A DNA stretch of 64,000 nucleotides from Mytilisepta virgata (lineage: Eukaryota > Mollusca > Bivalvia > Mytilida > Mytilidae): the NCBI GenBank assembly GCA_028015205.1, contig CM051512.1, positions 10,042,255 to 10,106,254 of the forward strand, written 5' to 3'. The notes beneath the pieces were generated by a model that did not search any database, was not told where the DNA came from, and saw only the letters and a program-made list of their open reading frames with translations. The translations under genes were made by a program, and so were the position numbers. Position 1 is the stretch's first letter; each line of letters opens with the position of its first letter. Positions 48,729-61,000 of this stretch are shown here, piece by piece.

Positions 48729-49848
48729 ATGAAAAAACTTCATGGCTGTAAAATATTATAACCCAACTAAACTGTGGAAAAAATTATGTACTAACAATAA
48801 GTAGTTTTTGAGTAATAAAATTTTTCAAATTTTATAACCAATCTGGCCAGTGTCATCAGCCAAAATATTGAGAAAATGGGTGAGGGGTACAAAGAAATGA
48901 TTTTACCAAAAATATGTACATCCCGTATTAATGTTTTCTTTTTAAAATTCTTTAATATGCATTTTTTCAATCATTAATAACAAAGAAGTTGAAATCATAT
49001 GCTCTTTGTTCTAAAAAAATGAGAAAAATCTCAAATTTACTAAATTGACTGCATGGTCATAAATATTTTGACACAAAATTTTTTTTATAAAACTTTCTTA
49101 TATTAACACAGAGACATCGGAGTCTGTTGATTTTGTTTTTAGCTGTTAGTTTTGCGTTGGAGTCTATTGATTTAATCTTAAGGTCGTAGTCCTATAACAT
49201 ATGACTGCGCATTATTTTTCCATTTTTAATGTTTTCTTGCTGATATTTTCATTTTTTATATTTTTAGAATTTCGGGGCGGCACATTGATAGTAAAACAGA
49301 AAATGAAAAATTATAAATAGCAAAATAAGTAAAAAGAAAATATCAGAAAACAAATATGAAAAGACAAATATCGCCCCTCAGGTCCTATTTTATAGGACTA
49401 AACATGGTCGATGATTTTGCTTCAGAAAACTTGCATTTGTAGGTAATTAGACTTCTGTCCCACGTTTCGAAATTTCAAAATTATCGTAGTCACGTGACAT
49501 AACAAGACTTATAACAGCAATCTAATCTGTAGACGAAGTTCTGCCATTCAAGACTCACCTCCACTTCACATAGACAATGATAGAGGAACAGCAAATATTA
49601 AAACACAATGATGCAATAAAAGTAGTTCATTACCAACATATATATTACACAAGGACTTCCATCACCATAAATAATTCAAATGCAAAATTTATTTGGGTTG
49701 GTATGACGGAACCAAATAAGATTTAGAGCTTAATTGGCTTATTGAAATAACAGCCCAACATGTATACCCAAAGACACAAAAATGAAATAATTATTTGCAG
49801 GTTATATTTAGCCTTCTACTGTCCACTCTATCTAGATCAGCCAATAAA
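48729..49848. other. AT-rich DNA, no gene seen
   Basis: No supported exon, RNA gene or repeat; short A/T tracts only. Confidence 0.4.
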
Positions 49849-49854
49849 GCATAG

Positions 49855-51984
49855 TATGGGCAGCCATTCGGGCAAAAATTAACAAAAAATTAAAAACAGA
49901 CGATAAACTAAAAACAGACGCAAAATCACAAAAAAACAGACACAAATTTGAAAAACAGACAAAAAATACAAAAACAGACATAAATTTTACTAACAGACAG
50001 ACGATTCAGTAAAACAGACAAAATATGAAAATAGACACAAATTTTACAAACAGACGTAAACTTAAAAAACAGACACCAAATTCAAAAACAGACGTTTTTA
50101 AGTGTTATATATATTTAATACTTCTATATATAAAAGTTAATTATTAAATTTTTTTTTCACCTTTTTGCTAATATAATATGAACCAATTAAGCTGTTAGAA
50201 TTTTAACAAACATCTATACAAATAAATACAATCTGGTTTAATAAATCAAACATTTTCATAGTAATTAACTTGGACACACAATAATTTTGGTTCATTTGAT
50301 AGGGGAGATAATAAAAAAAACTTTTTAATTTAATACTCAAGACAGGTTTTTATCCTAAAACTTGGAACACAACAAGTCCTTGTGAACAAACGACCATTGT
50401 TTATTTAGAGGAGGGGAGAAGGTCCCTGTGATCAAACTTCGTAATCAATTTCTTATTTCTTTGTTTGACCGTGTTAGATAATTACTTTTGTATTTTTATA
50501 AAAGAAAGGTGAGATTGCTCAATGCTCTACTATTTATATTATCATATTTATTTTTAAAAAGATTCTTAATCTCTAGTTTCAGGGATTTGACATTATTTCA
50601 TAGTTTTACAGGGGGAAATGTTTTCCTCTGGGACATGATCGTGTGATGAAACATCCTTTATAGACTGCATACCGATATTAAGAGCATGTTTCAACATGCA
50701 TTTATAAAGGATGTTTCATCACACGATCATGTCCCAGAGGAAAACATTTCCCCCTGTAAAACTATGAAATAATGTCAAATCCCTGAAACTAGAGATTAAG
50801 AATCTTTTTAAAAATAAATATGATAATATAAATAGTAGAGCATTGAGCAATCTCACCTTTTATAAAAATACAAAAGTAATTATCTAACACGGTCAAACAA
50901 AGAAATAAGAAATTGATTACGAAGTTTGATCACAGGGACCTTCTCCCCTCCTCTAAATAAACAATGGTCGTTTGTTCCACAGGGGCCCGACTTCTGGATA
51001 TTTATTTCTTTTTTGTTTTATTTTTTTGTTGTCTTATTTCATGAGTACTTTTTAATAAACATTTACTATAACAACGCGAATTATGCGTTTATTATCAATG
51101 TGCTATACACTATCCACGTCCTTATACTAAAAAATCCTAGGTTTTTTTAGTATAAGGACGTGGATAGTGTATAGCATATTGATAATAAACGCAGAATATT
51201 CGTTGTTACAGTGAATATTTATTAAAAGTACTCATGAAATAAGACAACAAAAAAAAAAAATAATAATAAATAAATAAATTTCCAGAAGTCGGGCCCCTGT
51301 GGTTTGTTCACAAGGACTTGTTGTGTTCCAAGTTTTAGGATAAAAACCTGTCTTGAGTATTAAATTAAAAATTTTTTTTTTTATTATCTCCCCTGTCAAA
51401 TGAACCAGAATCAAAATTATTGTGTGTCCAAGTTAATTACTATGAAAATGTTTGATTTATTAAACCAGATTGTATTTATTTGTATTGATGTTTGTTAAAA
51501 TTCTAACAGCTTAATTGGTTCATATTATATTAGCAAAAAAGTGGGAAAAAAAAATTTAATAATTAACTTTTATATATAGAAGTATTAAATATATATAACA
51601 CTTAAAAACGTCTGTTTTTGAATTTGGTGTCTGTTTTTTAAGTTTACGTCTGTTTGTAAAATTTGTGTCTGTTTTCATATTTTGTCTGTTTTACTGAATC
51701 GTCTGTCTGTTAGTAAAATTTATGTCTGTTTTTGTATTTTTTGTCTGTTTTTCAAATTTGTGTCTGTTTTTTGTGATTTTGCGTCTGTTTTTAGTTTATC
51801 GTCTGTTTTTAATTTTTTGTTAATTTTTGCCCGATCGTCTGTCTGTTAGTAAAATGTATGTCTGTTTTTGTATTTTTTGTCTGTTTTTCAAATTTGTGTC
51901 TGTTTTTTTGTGATTTTGCGTCTGTTTTTAGTTTATCGTCTGTTTTTAATTTTTTGTTAATTTTTGCCCGAATGGCTGCCCATA
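49855..51984. mobile_element. Foldback element with AACAGAC subterminal motif clusters
   Basis: Long inverted arms: 49855-50375 pairs with 51300-51984, and both ends read TATGGGCAGCCATTCGGGCA in inverse orientation. GCATAG flanks it directly at 49849-49854 and 51985-51990. The outer ~250 bp of each arm repeats (A)AACAGAC roughly every 15-20 bp, about a dozen times. Inside lie two more palindromes: 50375-50680 with 50700-50966, and 50980-51128 with 51137-51298. In the right arm ~135 bp of the motif cluster is duplicated (51699-51833 and 51840-51972). No transposase is encoded; class unknown. Confidence 0.85.
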
Positions 51985-51990
51985 GCATAG

Positions 51991-52582
51991 CGTTTATTGT
52001 GCAGTTTAAATATTAACTGTCTACACAGAGTCTCCACAAAGTTATTAACTCTATCCACAACACTTTGATTTTCCTCTAGGGTTATGTAGTAAAATGGATT
52101 GATTATTACCTGTAGAATGTCGACTGGTTTCTTCAAGTTACTTTTAGCTAAGAAAAAACTTCCCTCAGTGAAAATTTTAGTAATAAGTGCGCTCCTAACT
52201 GACTCCAGTTTTTCACAAATAAAAATGAAGTGTAATATCGTCTATTCGGATTTGTTTCATAACTTGCATATTGCACTGACTGATTTCTTTGAAAATAAAG
52301 CTTTATGTGATTGTAAGATGTAATTTCCTGTCTGACACAACTTTGAGACGAATAGGAATTTTTCTAATATCTTTTATCTTAACAGCCAGAAATCATGAAG
52401 GATAATATCAGTCCGCGAATTCAAAAGTTATTCTTTCTTTAATTATTTTAAGCGTACTATTCTTATATACAAGACTTCAAATCAATGATAGATTTATAAC
52501 TTAATGTTTAAATATATTTTTTCTTCTTTACAATCCTTTGATAAACAATCAACAATGCGTTTTTTTTTTTTTTTTTATTTAT
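51991..52582. other. AT-rich DNA, no gene seen
   Basis: Short frames only. A T run at 52560-52576 leads up to the MITE target. Confidence 0.4.
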
Positions 52583-52585
52583 TTA

Positions 52586-52919
52586 GGGACGAGATCAAAA
52601 GTTCAATGTAGGATAAAAAACTTAATTCACTTAGTTTTTTCACTGACCCCCCACCCATCCCCCTCTTAACTTAATTTGGGAAAAATTTATTGACCAATAT
52701 TGGTATATGCTTTGAGAGTATACTTTTTGTATCATGGGACATGTTTTTCCCCAATAATGTATGTTTGTTCTGTATAATGACTTGGATCACTTGAATCCGT
52801 ATTTTTCAATCCGAAAATCGATGTCGGATAACACAACTTGCAGCGAATTTTACCCCCCCCCCCCCCCAAACTATTTGAATTAAGTTTTTTATCCTACTTT
52901 GAACTTTTGATCTCGTCCC
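52586..52919. mobile_element. PIF/Harbinger-type MITE with TTA TSD
   Basis: Terminal inverted repeats of about 44 bp with one mismatch, beginning GGGACGAGATCAAAAGTTCA. A TTA direct repeat lies at 52583-52585 and 52920-52922; TWA-type 3 bp duplications are characteristic of PIF/Harbinger. The 334 bp interior is AT-rich with a C run at 52853-52867. No coding capacity. Confidence 0.85.
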
Positions 52920-53234
52920 TTAGTAAGAGAGTTATTAATTAATAAAAATCAGATAACATGTTATCTGTCCTCGTATGGTGTTCAAGTATTGTCCCGGGGT
53001 TACGTAACATGCATCAAATTATGCTTTTATTACGTATGCAAAATCGGTGTAAAATATGTGATAAATGCATTTTAAATACATTTAAAATGTACTCAATAAG
53101 GCCAATAATGATTTTTTTTGTCCTCTTTTTCGGTATTGACCCAGTTCCATTCAGTCAATTATTATATATAGGCCAAGTAATCACACCGGACTGTAAACGT
53201 TTACACGAAGTTTTAAAAAAATGATGAAAACACA

Positions 53235-53530
53235 TAACGTTGGCCCAACGTATGCACTAGGTTGGAATATACCATATTCTTTTAAAGTTGGCCAACACTG
53301 AGTGATCAAGTATACCATCCAAACGGATGGCCAACCGTTGGGCCAAAGTTAGCATACCATCCCCAACGGATGACCAACCTACGTAAGCATACCAACGCCA
53401 ACGGATGGCCAACCTAAGCATATCAACCACAGCGGATGGAAAACGTTGGGCCAACGTAAGAATACCAACGCTAACGGATGACCAACGGTACAACCAATTC
53501 TCAACTTTGCCCAACGTAAGCATGCTGTCT
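53235..53530. repeat. Palindromic ~50-60 bp tandem repeat
   Basis: Units alternate CGTTGGGCCAACG-type palindromes with 'gtaagcataccaacgccaac' and 'ggatggccaacc'. About five imperfect units lie between AACGTTGGCCCAACGTATG (near 53236) and 'ttgcccaacgtaagcatg' (near 53512). It may be a MITE made of its own repeated ends. The minus-strand frame over it is a repeat reading. Confidence 0.7.
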
Positions 53531-53539
53531 GGGGTATAC

Positions 53540-53765
53540 GGAGCAGGAACTGCTTACCCTTCCGGGGCACCTGAGTTCACTTCTGGTTTTTATAGGAGTT
53601 CGTGTTGGTCATTTTTTTTAATTTAGTTTTTTAGTTTTCAGTGTTTATTTGTTGTGCTTGTGGTTGTTCATTTGTCTTTAATGGATTACGTTTTTTGGTT
53701 TACTCCTTAGATATATTTGTCCTCTTTCAATGAATTGTGTTTAGTAAACATTATCTTTATCAACT
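53540..53765 (+). repeat. Dispersed repeat resembling mussel genomic repeats
   Basis: The phrases 'gcttacccttccggggcacc' and 'gttcgtgttggtcattttt' resemble a repeat I recall as common in mytilid genomes. It abuts the left end of the transposon at about 53780. This is from memory, not a search. Confidence 0.4.
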
Positions 53766-53799
53766 TATCAATTTTATGTATTCTCCATTTGCGGTAACG

Positions 53800-53834
53800 A
53801 GAGTTATCATTCGTTGTCGGAGTTGTCTTTCTTG
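53800..53834 (+). repeat. Left core terminal inverted repeat
   Basis: Begins AGAGTTATCATTCG and ends GTCTTTCTTG. It pairs with 62280-62314 at 30 of 35 positions. Similarity to the right end resumes outward to about 53780 (attctcc against attcccg in inverse). The transposase start codon is 36 bp further in, so the promoter is probably in or next to this repeat. Confidence 0.85.
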
Positions 53835-53869
53835 TTATCAGGTGTCAAACCATTTCCGGTATTAAAACA

Positions 53870-56193
53870 ATGGGGAAACCTAATTACTGTGCTATCAAGA
53901 ACTGCCACAACAAGTCCGGAGACAAAGGGAGATTTGATAGAACGGTTAAACTTCATAGACTACCAAAAGAAGGAATCGTACGCTCGGCATGGCTACGTGC
54001 AATCAGTCGGAAAGACTTTAAACCGTCAACATACACTTCAGTGTGTTCAGATCATTTTCCGAGGGGAGAAGGACGTACAACCCTTCATCAAGTACCAAGT
54101 CTTCACCTCCCACAAAAAGTAGTCAAAGAATGCAAATCTAGGAACACAAAAAACAGTCTAGGATCCACCAGTTTTTCGGAAACGGAGTCAATGTTACAAC
54201 CAGCCATTTCAAATTCAGACCAGCCCCAGCCTTGTTGTTCTATAGATGTGATTGAGCAAATTCATTCGTAAGTTGTCAATAGTGAAAAAAAGTCATAGTA
54301 TTACCATGAACTGTTCAGCCTTTTCATCAAATCAAAATTGATTTGTTCAAAATGGTTGCCATTACTGGCTGTGTACCCTATTTCGCCACGTACCCAATGT
54401 TCTGGTTCATTTTGAAGTTGAATGTATGTAGATTTCAAACAATTAATATAATTATAACTGGCACTTTCAAGTTGACAGAAAATTATACTATGTCTAGTTA
54501 CTGCGATATCAGCCTAAACACAAAATTTAACCAGAGTAGCTCATTTACAAAATGTAGAATTAAAAGTGAACCTGTTGTACAAAACCTATCCACTGGTTAA
54601 GCATCAATCAATGCTATACCGTGTCCAGTAACTGAGACATCCACCTAAACACAAAATTAAACCAAAGTCGTTGATGCGTAAAATGTAGGTCAAAAGTGAC
54701 CTAATAAATAGTGAACCCTGTTGTACTACCCAAGAGTGATCCACTGGTACAGAATCACTGCTATACTATAAATGTATGTCTAGTAACCGAGATATCCACC
54801 TGAACACAAAATTTAACCAATGTGCATTAAATGTAGGTCAAAATGACCTAATTGATAGTGAACCCTAATCCACTGTTTCATTATCATTGCAAGACCATGT
54901 CTTGTAACTGAGATATCCACCTAAACACACAATTTTAACAAAATTGGGACATACACAATATACGTACATACAGACAGACAAGGGTCAATCTACGCGCCCT
55001 CTTTCACTCTCCTGATCGGGGGATAAAAATTAATTGAACAAAAATTGTCTACGTATCACATAAAAAATATGGGTTCATCCATAACTGTTCTTGTTTATAT
55101 TCACTTTAATAAATGTATTGAATATTTCAGGTACTCAAAAAATCCAGTGAGGCAGACGCTTAGTGAATCTGGAACAGAAAGTGAAAATAGACCATTATCA
55201 ACAACATCATATACAAGTTATGACAAAATCACTCAAACCCATACACCAACTGCTGAATTATCTGTTCAAGTCACAAGACCAGAAATTATAATAGAAGACA
55301 TAGCTTCATCAGATGAGGAGGTACTCTTTTATACAGGTTTACCATGCTACCTGGCATTTAAGGCTTTGTTTGATACTCTCATTGCCGCAGGGGCTGACCG
55401 TATGAATGTAGACGATGAATGCATGATGCAAGAAAAGTCCAATAGGAAATTACGTTTGATAGATGAGTTTTTCATGGTAATGATGAGACTTCGGTTAGGT
55501 TTATTATTAAATGATTTGCAATATAGATTTAAAATTTCAACAGGAAGAGTTTCTAGAATTTTTAATTCATGGATAAGCCTAATGGCAACATGCCTTAAAT
55601 CAATTGTTTTCTTGCCTCCTCTTCATACACTTCAACAGAAAGTACCTGATTGCTTTAAAAACTTTAGTGACACAAGAATTGTTCTTGATTGTACAGAACT
55701 ATTTATAGAAACACCATCAGCATTAGAAAATAAATCACTGACTTATTCCAGCTATAAATCACACAACACTTTTAAAGCGCTAGTAGGTGTAAGCATGACA
55801 GGAGCTGTTGTTTTCCTATCAAATTTATGGGGTGGCTCAGCATCTGATGTACATATTACAAGAAACTGTGGACTTCTTGAACTTTTGGAAGAAGGTGATG
55901 CTGTAATGGTGGACAAGGGTTTCATTCACATACAGTCAGATTTAAAAAAAAAAGGAGTAAAATTGTATTGTCCGCCATTTATGTCCTCTAAAAGGAATCA
56001 GTTTTCTAAATCTGAAGTTGAGTGTACAAGGAGGATAGCATCTGCTAGAATTCATGTGGAGAGAAAAATGGAACAGATCAAGAACTTTCGCATCTTACAA
56101 GGAATATTACCCATCAGTTTGAGTTCAAAGGCTGATGCCATATTTTTTGTGTGTTCTGCTTTGACTAATTTATTGCCTCCCCTTGTGAAGTGA
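53870..56193 (+). CDS. THAP-domain DDE transposase, two exons
   Basis: Two exons: 53870-54267 and 55131-56193. The donor is GTAAGT (54268) and the acceptor 'aatatttcag' (55121-55130). Exon 1 ends with two bases of a codon and exon 2 supplies the third, giving 486 residues. Residues 1-85 are a THAP zinc finger (C7, C12, C59, H62, with W41 and a terminal VPSLHLP box), expected to bind the TIRs. An acidic Ser/Thr linker follows. A helix-turn-helix lies at ~239-289 (LRLGLLLNDLQYRFKISTGR). The DDE nuclease is of the DDE_Tnp_4/IS5-like kind, with D319 in VLDCTE, D394 in MVDKGF and E443 in IHVERKM. It also has YSSYKSHNTFKALVGVS and the WGGSASD block. All three catalytic acids and all zinc ligands are present. 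It should cut and insert the element in the nucleus. The first Met fits: it precedes the THAP Cys by six residues, as is usual. A possible poly(A) signal is at ~56351. Confidence 0.9.
54268..55130 (+). other. Intron of the transposase gene
   Basis: 863 bp with GTAAGT donor and TTTCAG acceptor. It holds an imperfect ~120 bp repeated phrase ('gagatatccacctaaacaca', 'aatgtaggtcaaaa') in about four copies (54480-54940). Reported open frames inside it are not genes. Confidence 0.8.
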
Positions 56194-56259
56194 TTGCATA
56201 GGAATTAAATAATGTTATGCCAATTTTTACAAGCACTTGCTCTTTATAATGCATTTGTT

Positions 56260-56870
56260 CATTGGTGAAGACTACTAGGCGTTCTCTTTTTGAGATTCTG
56301 CATTTAACTGTTTTGTTGGATCATTGTCTCATGAAAATAATTCAACATGAATAAAATGGAAGGATATATGGTAAATGTATATGAGACAAAATCCCAAACA
56401 ATACATGGTAAAACATAGATAATAGCAAAGGATTACAATGCTCATTGTTGTTCTTCATCTTAAAGCCACAATGAGCAAATAACTCACACCTAATAGCAAG
56501 TTCAAGGCGACCCTAGTGTCAGTATTTCCCACAGACAAAATCACAAATGCCATCAGTTTTATTGTTGAAGACTGCTAGGGCTTCTCTATAGATATGAGAT
56601 TTTGCATTTTTCTGTTTTGTTGGATCGTCGTCTCATGGACATTTATTCCAGGATCCACATCACAGTATTTCCCATATAGACAAATGACCAGAAGTGACAT
56701 CATTGTTCATTGTTGAAGACTACTAGGTGTTCTTTATATGAGATTTTGTATTTTGCTGTTTTGTTGGATCATTGTGACGGTCTCATGGACATTTATCCAC
56801 GTCTCAGTTTTTCCCATAGACAAATGACATAGACATTGTTCATTTTTGAAGACCACTTCTGTGCATGATA
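56260..56870 (+). repeat. Three- to four-copy repeat downstream of the transposase
   Basis: 'gttgaagactactaggtgtt', then 'gagattttg', 'gttttgttggatcattgt' and 'ctcatggacatttat' occur near 56263, 56563 and 56711. A truncated copy is near 56847. Spacing is uneven (~300 and ~148 bp). The phrases recall a common mussel interspersed repeat. They probably lie in the 3' UTR or intergenic part of the transposon. Confidence 0.6.
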
Positions 56871-56925
56871 CCTGAAGGAACAATTTAGTTTGGTTTGATT
56901 TCAGAAAAGATGCTTGGAATGGATG

Positions 56926-57178
56926 ATTGATTGACTGATCAAATGGGGTTGAACCCCACTTTCAGCAGTGGTCAGTTTTAGTGGCGTAGGAAGCCTGAGT
57001 CGCCAACCTTGAGCAGGTACATTTGTAACTGACAAACCTTATCACATATGGTTTCATGTCGAGTGCATCCTTTTTTGTTGTTTACAAAGCGGGGTGTGAA
57101 CCCACAATGCAGAGGTGATTGGCTACAGTGATTGTACAGGTAAACTAATTACCTTTACCAATCAGCCACCCAGGCCCC
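56926..57178 (-). mobile_element. tRNA-derived SINE (family S4) inside the transposon
   Basis: On the minus strand it starts 'ggcctgggtggctgattggt' (A-box-like), has a B-box-like GGGTTCACACCCC and ends 'ctgaaagtggggttcaaccc' plus TCAATCAATC. The 11 bp repeat TGGAATGGATG flanks it at 56915-56925 and 57179-57189. It sits between the two convergent genes and breaks neither. Clean duplications suggest it is young, yet it postdates the transposon's sequence here. Confidence 0.85.
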
Positions 57179-57189
57179 TGGAATGGATG

Positions 57190-58052
57190 CGATTACTATG
57201 TAACTTTATTGCAAGTATACAGACACTGCATTGGAATGGGTAGATAACAAGAATAAAGGCAAAAAATATCAGAAAATCATTTTCAATTTAATTTACTGAC
57301 AAAACACAACATTTTCATTTAATTCAATGTAAAAAAAAAGATGTAGAAATATAATCTCAACAAATAAAATTTCAACAAACAACAATAAATTAACAAGAAA
57401 AAATGCAGGATTGAAATATTCCCACTTGTATCAACAAATTTAAATGTAGTCAAAATAATATACATTTAAAAGCACCTGAACATTACTTTAATCCGAGATC
57501 ATAAACATGACTAGTTATATTTTAGAGAAAAAAGTTTGAAGGATTATGAATTTATCATTTTCCCCTCAAATCCATAGCAAAATGAAATGAAAGAGAGCTT
57601 AAAAACCGATGATGATATAAAAATGAGGAATTTATCTTGTATTGACTAGAAAATGTGTCTCTCAGACCTTCTAACCTTCATATTATCAAAAAGTATATAT
57701 ATTTTTACTAAAAATTATTTCTTTAAGAATTCATGTCATTTTGATTTTATAACTTCAAATTCTGCGATAAGTCAAAATGGAGAGACTGTCATGACTCTAA
57801 TGCAAAACAAGGCCAAATAAAATTATTATTTAGATTGTCATCCTCGTGCCACTAAAAATATAGGGAGGGTAAGGAAAATTGTTATAATTGGTTCCTTAAA
57901 TCAAAGATTAATGTGCAATTTTCTTTTAAATGGAAACTAAATTATCATTTTGCCACTCAGAAAACAAGAGGGGGAGGGGATGAGGATCTAAAAATTAATT
58001 TTATTTAGCCTAACTACATGTTACTCGTTACTAGAAATTTATGCCACTCCAA
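57190..58052. other. Intergenic part of the transposon between gene 3' ends
   Basis: AT-rich, no frame supported. A minus-strand AATAAA at 58000-58005 lies about 48 bp after the nuclease stop codon and is a likely poly(A) signal for it. Confidence 0.5.
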
Positions 58053-61000
58053 TCAATCATCACCACACTCATGACTTTGGCTAGATGCTAGAATATGTGG
58101 AACCATATTCTCTTTATAGAATTCAATAAGCTTTTGTTCCATATTCTCCCAATACAATTGGTCAAATTTCACTTCAACTGTGAGAAAATCGTTCAGAAGG
58201 TAAATAACGAGATCGCAACTCTCATATTTACAAATTCCCATTTGTCCTTGTATTTGGGAAAAATACTTGTGTGATTTTTTCAATTGAATATTGTTTTGTT
58301 CATCAATTTCGCAGAAAAAGTCTCTGCCCAAACATGCCTCTCTGATTGTTTTCATTCTCCATTTCCATGGACATTTGATCTCAAGTAAACATTTTTGTTC
58401 ACCAAGCTTTGTGCACTTTTTAACAAGTCCATCAGGACTAGCACCAAGAAATCCAAATTCGTCACATAAGAAAATACCACATTCTTTCACAAAGATCTTT
58501 TCACCGTATTTTAATCTCCTGTGAGCAATATATTTCTTTCTTGCTACGGGTTCATGTTTTCTTCCCCAAATTAATGGTGCCACATTGACTAGCTTATCTG
58601 GCTTAGAAAAAGATTGCACTAACTTTTCAACATCTGCATTCTTGCGTGTAACAATCTGATGAAAATTTGAACTTGTTATTCTGAATTTTCTTGTTCCAAA
58701 CCAAAGTGGATTTTCAGACTGACCTACTGTTCTGTTTTCTATTTCATCAATTACAGTCTGGGGAATATTCCTAAATTTTTCCAGCAGTATGGTTTCATTC
58801 ATCTGTGGTTCTTTTTGAACAATCGACATAATGTCTATGTAGCTGTCTGATTTATAATGTAAAGATTCAGATGTTTCAACTTCTTCAAAATTAATAACAT
58901 TCATGCCACTACTAATGTCATAAGCTTCAGAACTTGGGGCAATTAAATCCAAAAATGCTGGAGTATAATTCAAATTGCCTAATTTAGCTGTTATTAGTGA
59001 TAAAAAATCTTGACCTTGATCAGTAATGGAATTTTTCACAGTAAAATTATTTTTCTTTTCTTTTACACAAGTTTCATTTCCCCCATATTTCAACTTTTTG
59101 AAGGACATGTTTAGTACTTCTTGTGGATCTTTTTTCCGTTTACCTCCCTTGTTCCAGTTACACTTTTTTGAAGTACATGCAGTATTTTTTATTTCCTGTG
59201 CACATGCTTCGAGCTTGAATAGAAGACCTGCAATATGGGTACATCCTTCACCTAGCCTGAAAATAGAAACCAGAAATATTGTCCAGTTTAGGAGTATTGA
59301 CCAGGGCAGTTAAAACCAGTAAAAACACTGATTTGAACCAGGGTGGTTTTAACCAACCATCCTTAACATACATATTTTTAGCTCGCCTGACCATAAGGGT
59401 CATATGAGCTATAGTCATCACTTTGTGTCCTTTGTCTGTGCTGACATGCACTTTTTTAAAGCAAAATTTCCATGGGACCTGAATTTTTTTCAACTAAGAT
59501 GTGCATGGGACATTGACTTTTTTTTTATTAAATCAAATCAATAAGTTCTGACTGTAAACCATGTATATGGCCTGCACAGACACAAGGACAGTCCCATATA
59601 TCCCTTCGCAACTTTGTTGGCGAGGAGATAATAATAATGTAAACTCTTTCAATAAACATTCCTGACAGCTAGATTTTTCAGTTCGGACTAAATTCAGATA
59701 GTCACCTTTAAAAATTTATATAGCTTTTTCAAATCAACTTGGATTTTCATAAAACTTGACAGCTATCTCAATTATATATTGTTCTTACAAATTGCAAAGT
59801 TATTTGGCATTTTGGTTTATTCTTGTCAAATTTTATGTTTCAATTAATAGGTAAAAAAAAAGCTAGAATTTTCAGTTCGGACTAAATTCAGATAGTCACC
59901 TTTAAAAATTTATATAACTTTTTCAAATCAACTTGGATTTTCATAAACCTTGACAGCTATCTCAATTATATACTGTTCTTAAAAATCGCAAAGTTATTTG
60001 GTATTTTGGTTTAGTGCTGTCAAATTTTATGTTTCAATTAATAGGTTAAAAAAAGCTAGAATTTTCAGTTCGGACTAAATTCAGATAGTCACCTTTAAAA
60101 ATTTCTATAACTTTTTCAAATCAACTTGGATTTTCACAAAACTTGACCGCTATCTCAATTATATACTGTTCTTACAAATTGCAAAGTTATTTTTCATTTT
60201 TTTTTCCTGTCAAATTTTAGGTTTAAATTAAAAGGCGAAAAAGCTAGAATGTTTAGTTCGGACTAAATTCAGATAGTCACCTTTAAAAATTTGTATAACT
60301 TTTTTCAAATCAACTTGGATTTTCATAAAACTTGACCGCTATCTCAATTATATACTGTTCTTACAAATTGCAAAGTTATTTGGCATTTTGGTTTATTCCT
60401 GTCAAATTTTATGTTTCAATTAATAGGTAAAAAAAAAGCTAGAATTTTCACTTCGGATTAAATTCAGATAGTCACCTTTAAAAATTTATATAACTTTTTC
60501 AAATCAATTTGGATTTTCATAAACCTTGACAGCTATCTCAATTATATACTGTTCTTAAAAATTGCAAAGTTATTTGGTATTTTGGTTTAGTGCTGTCAAA
60601 TTTTATGTTTCAATTAATAGGTTAAAAAAAGCTAGAATTTTCAGTTCGGACTAAATTCAGATAGTCACCTTTAAAAATTTCTATAACTTTTTCAAATCAA
60701 CTTGGATTTTCACAAAACTTGACCGCTATCTCAATTATATACTGTTCTTACAAATTGCAAAGTTATTTTTCATTTTTTTTTCCTGTCAAATTTTAGGTTT
60801 AAATTAAAAGGCGAAAAAGCTAGAATGTTTAGTTCGGACTAAATTCAGATAGTCACCTTTAAAAATTTGTATAACTTTTTTCAAATCAACTTGGATTTTC
60901 ATAAAACTTGACCGCTATCTCAATTATATACTGTTCTTACAAATTGCAAAGTTATTTGGCATTTTGGTTTATTCCTGTCAAATTTTATGTTTCAATTAAT

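Noticed and set aside
53814..54122. Alternative frame overlapping the transposase start
   Set aside because: It lies in another frame over the TIR and THAP exon and shows no domain; the THAP frame explains the region.
54343..54600. Frame between the transposase exons
   Set aside because: Lies inside the intron and reads through a degenerate intronic repeat.
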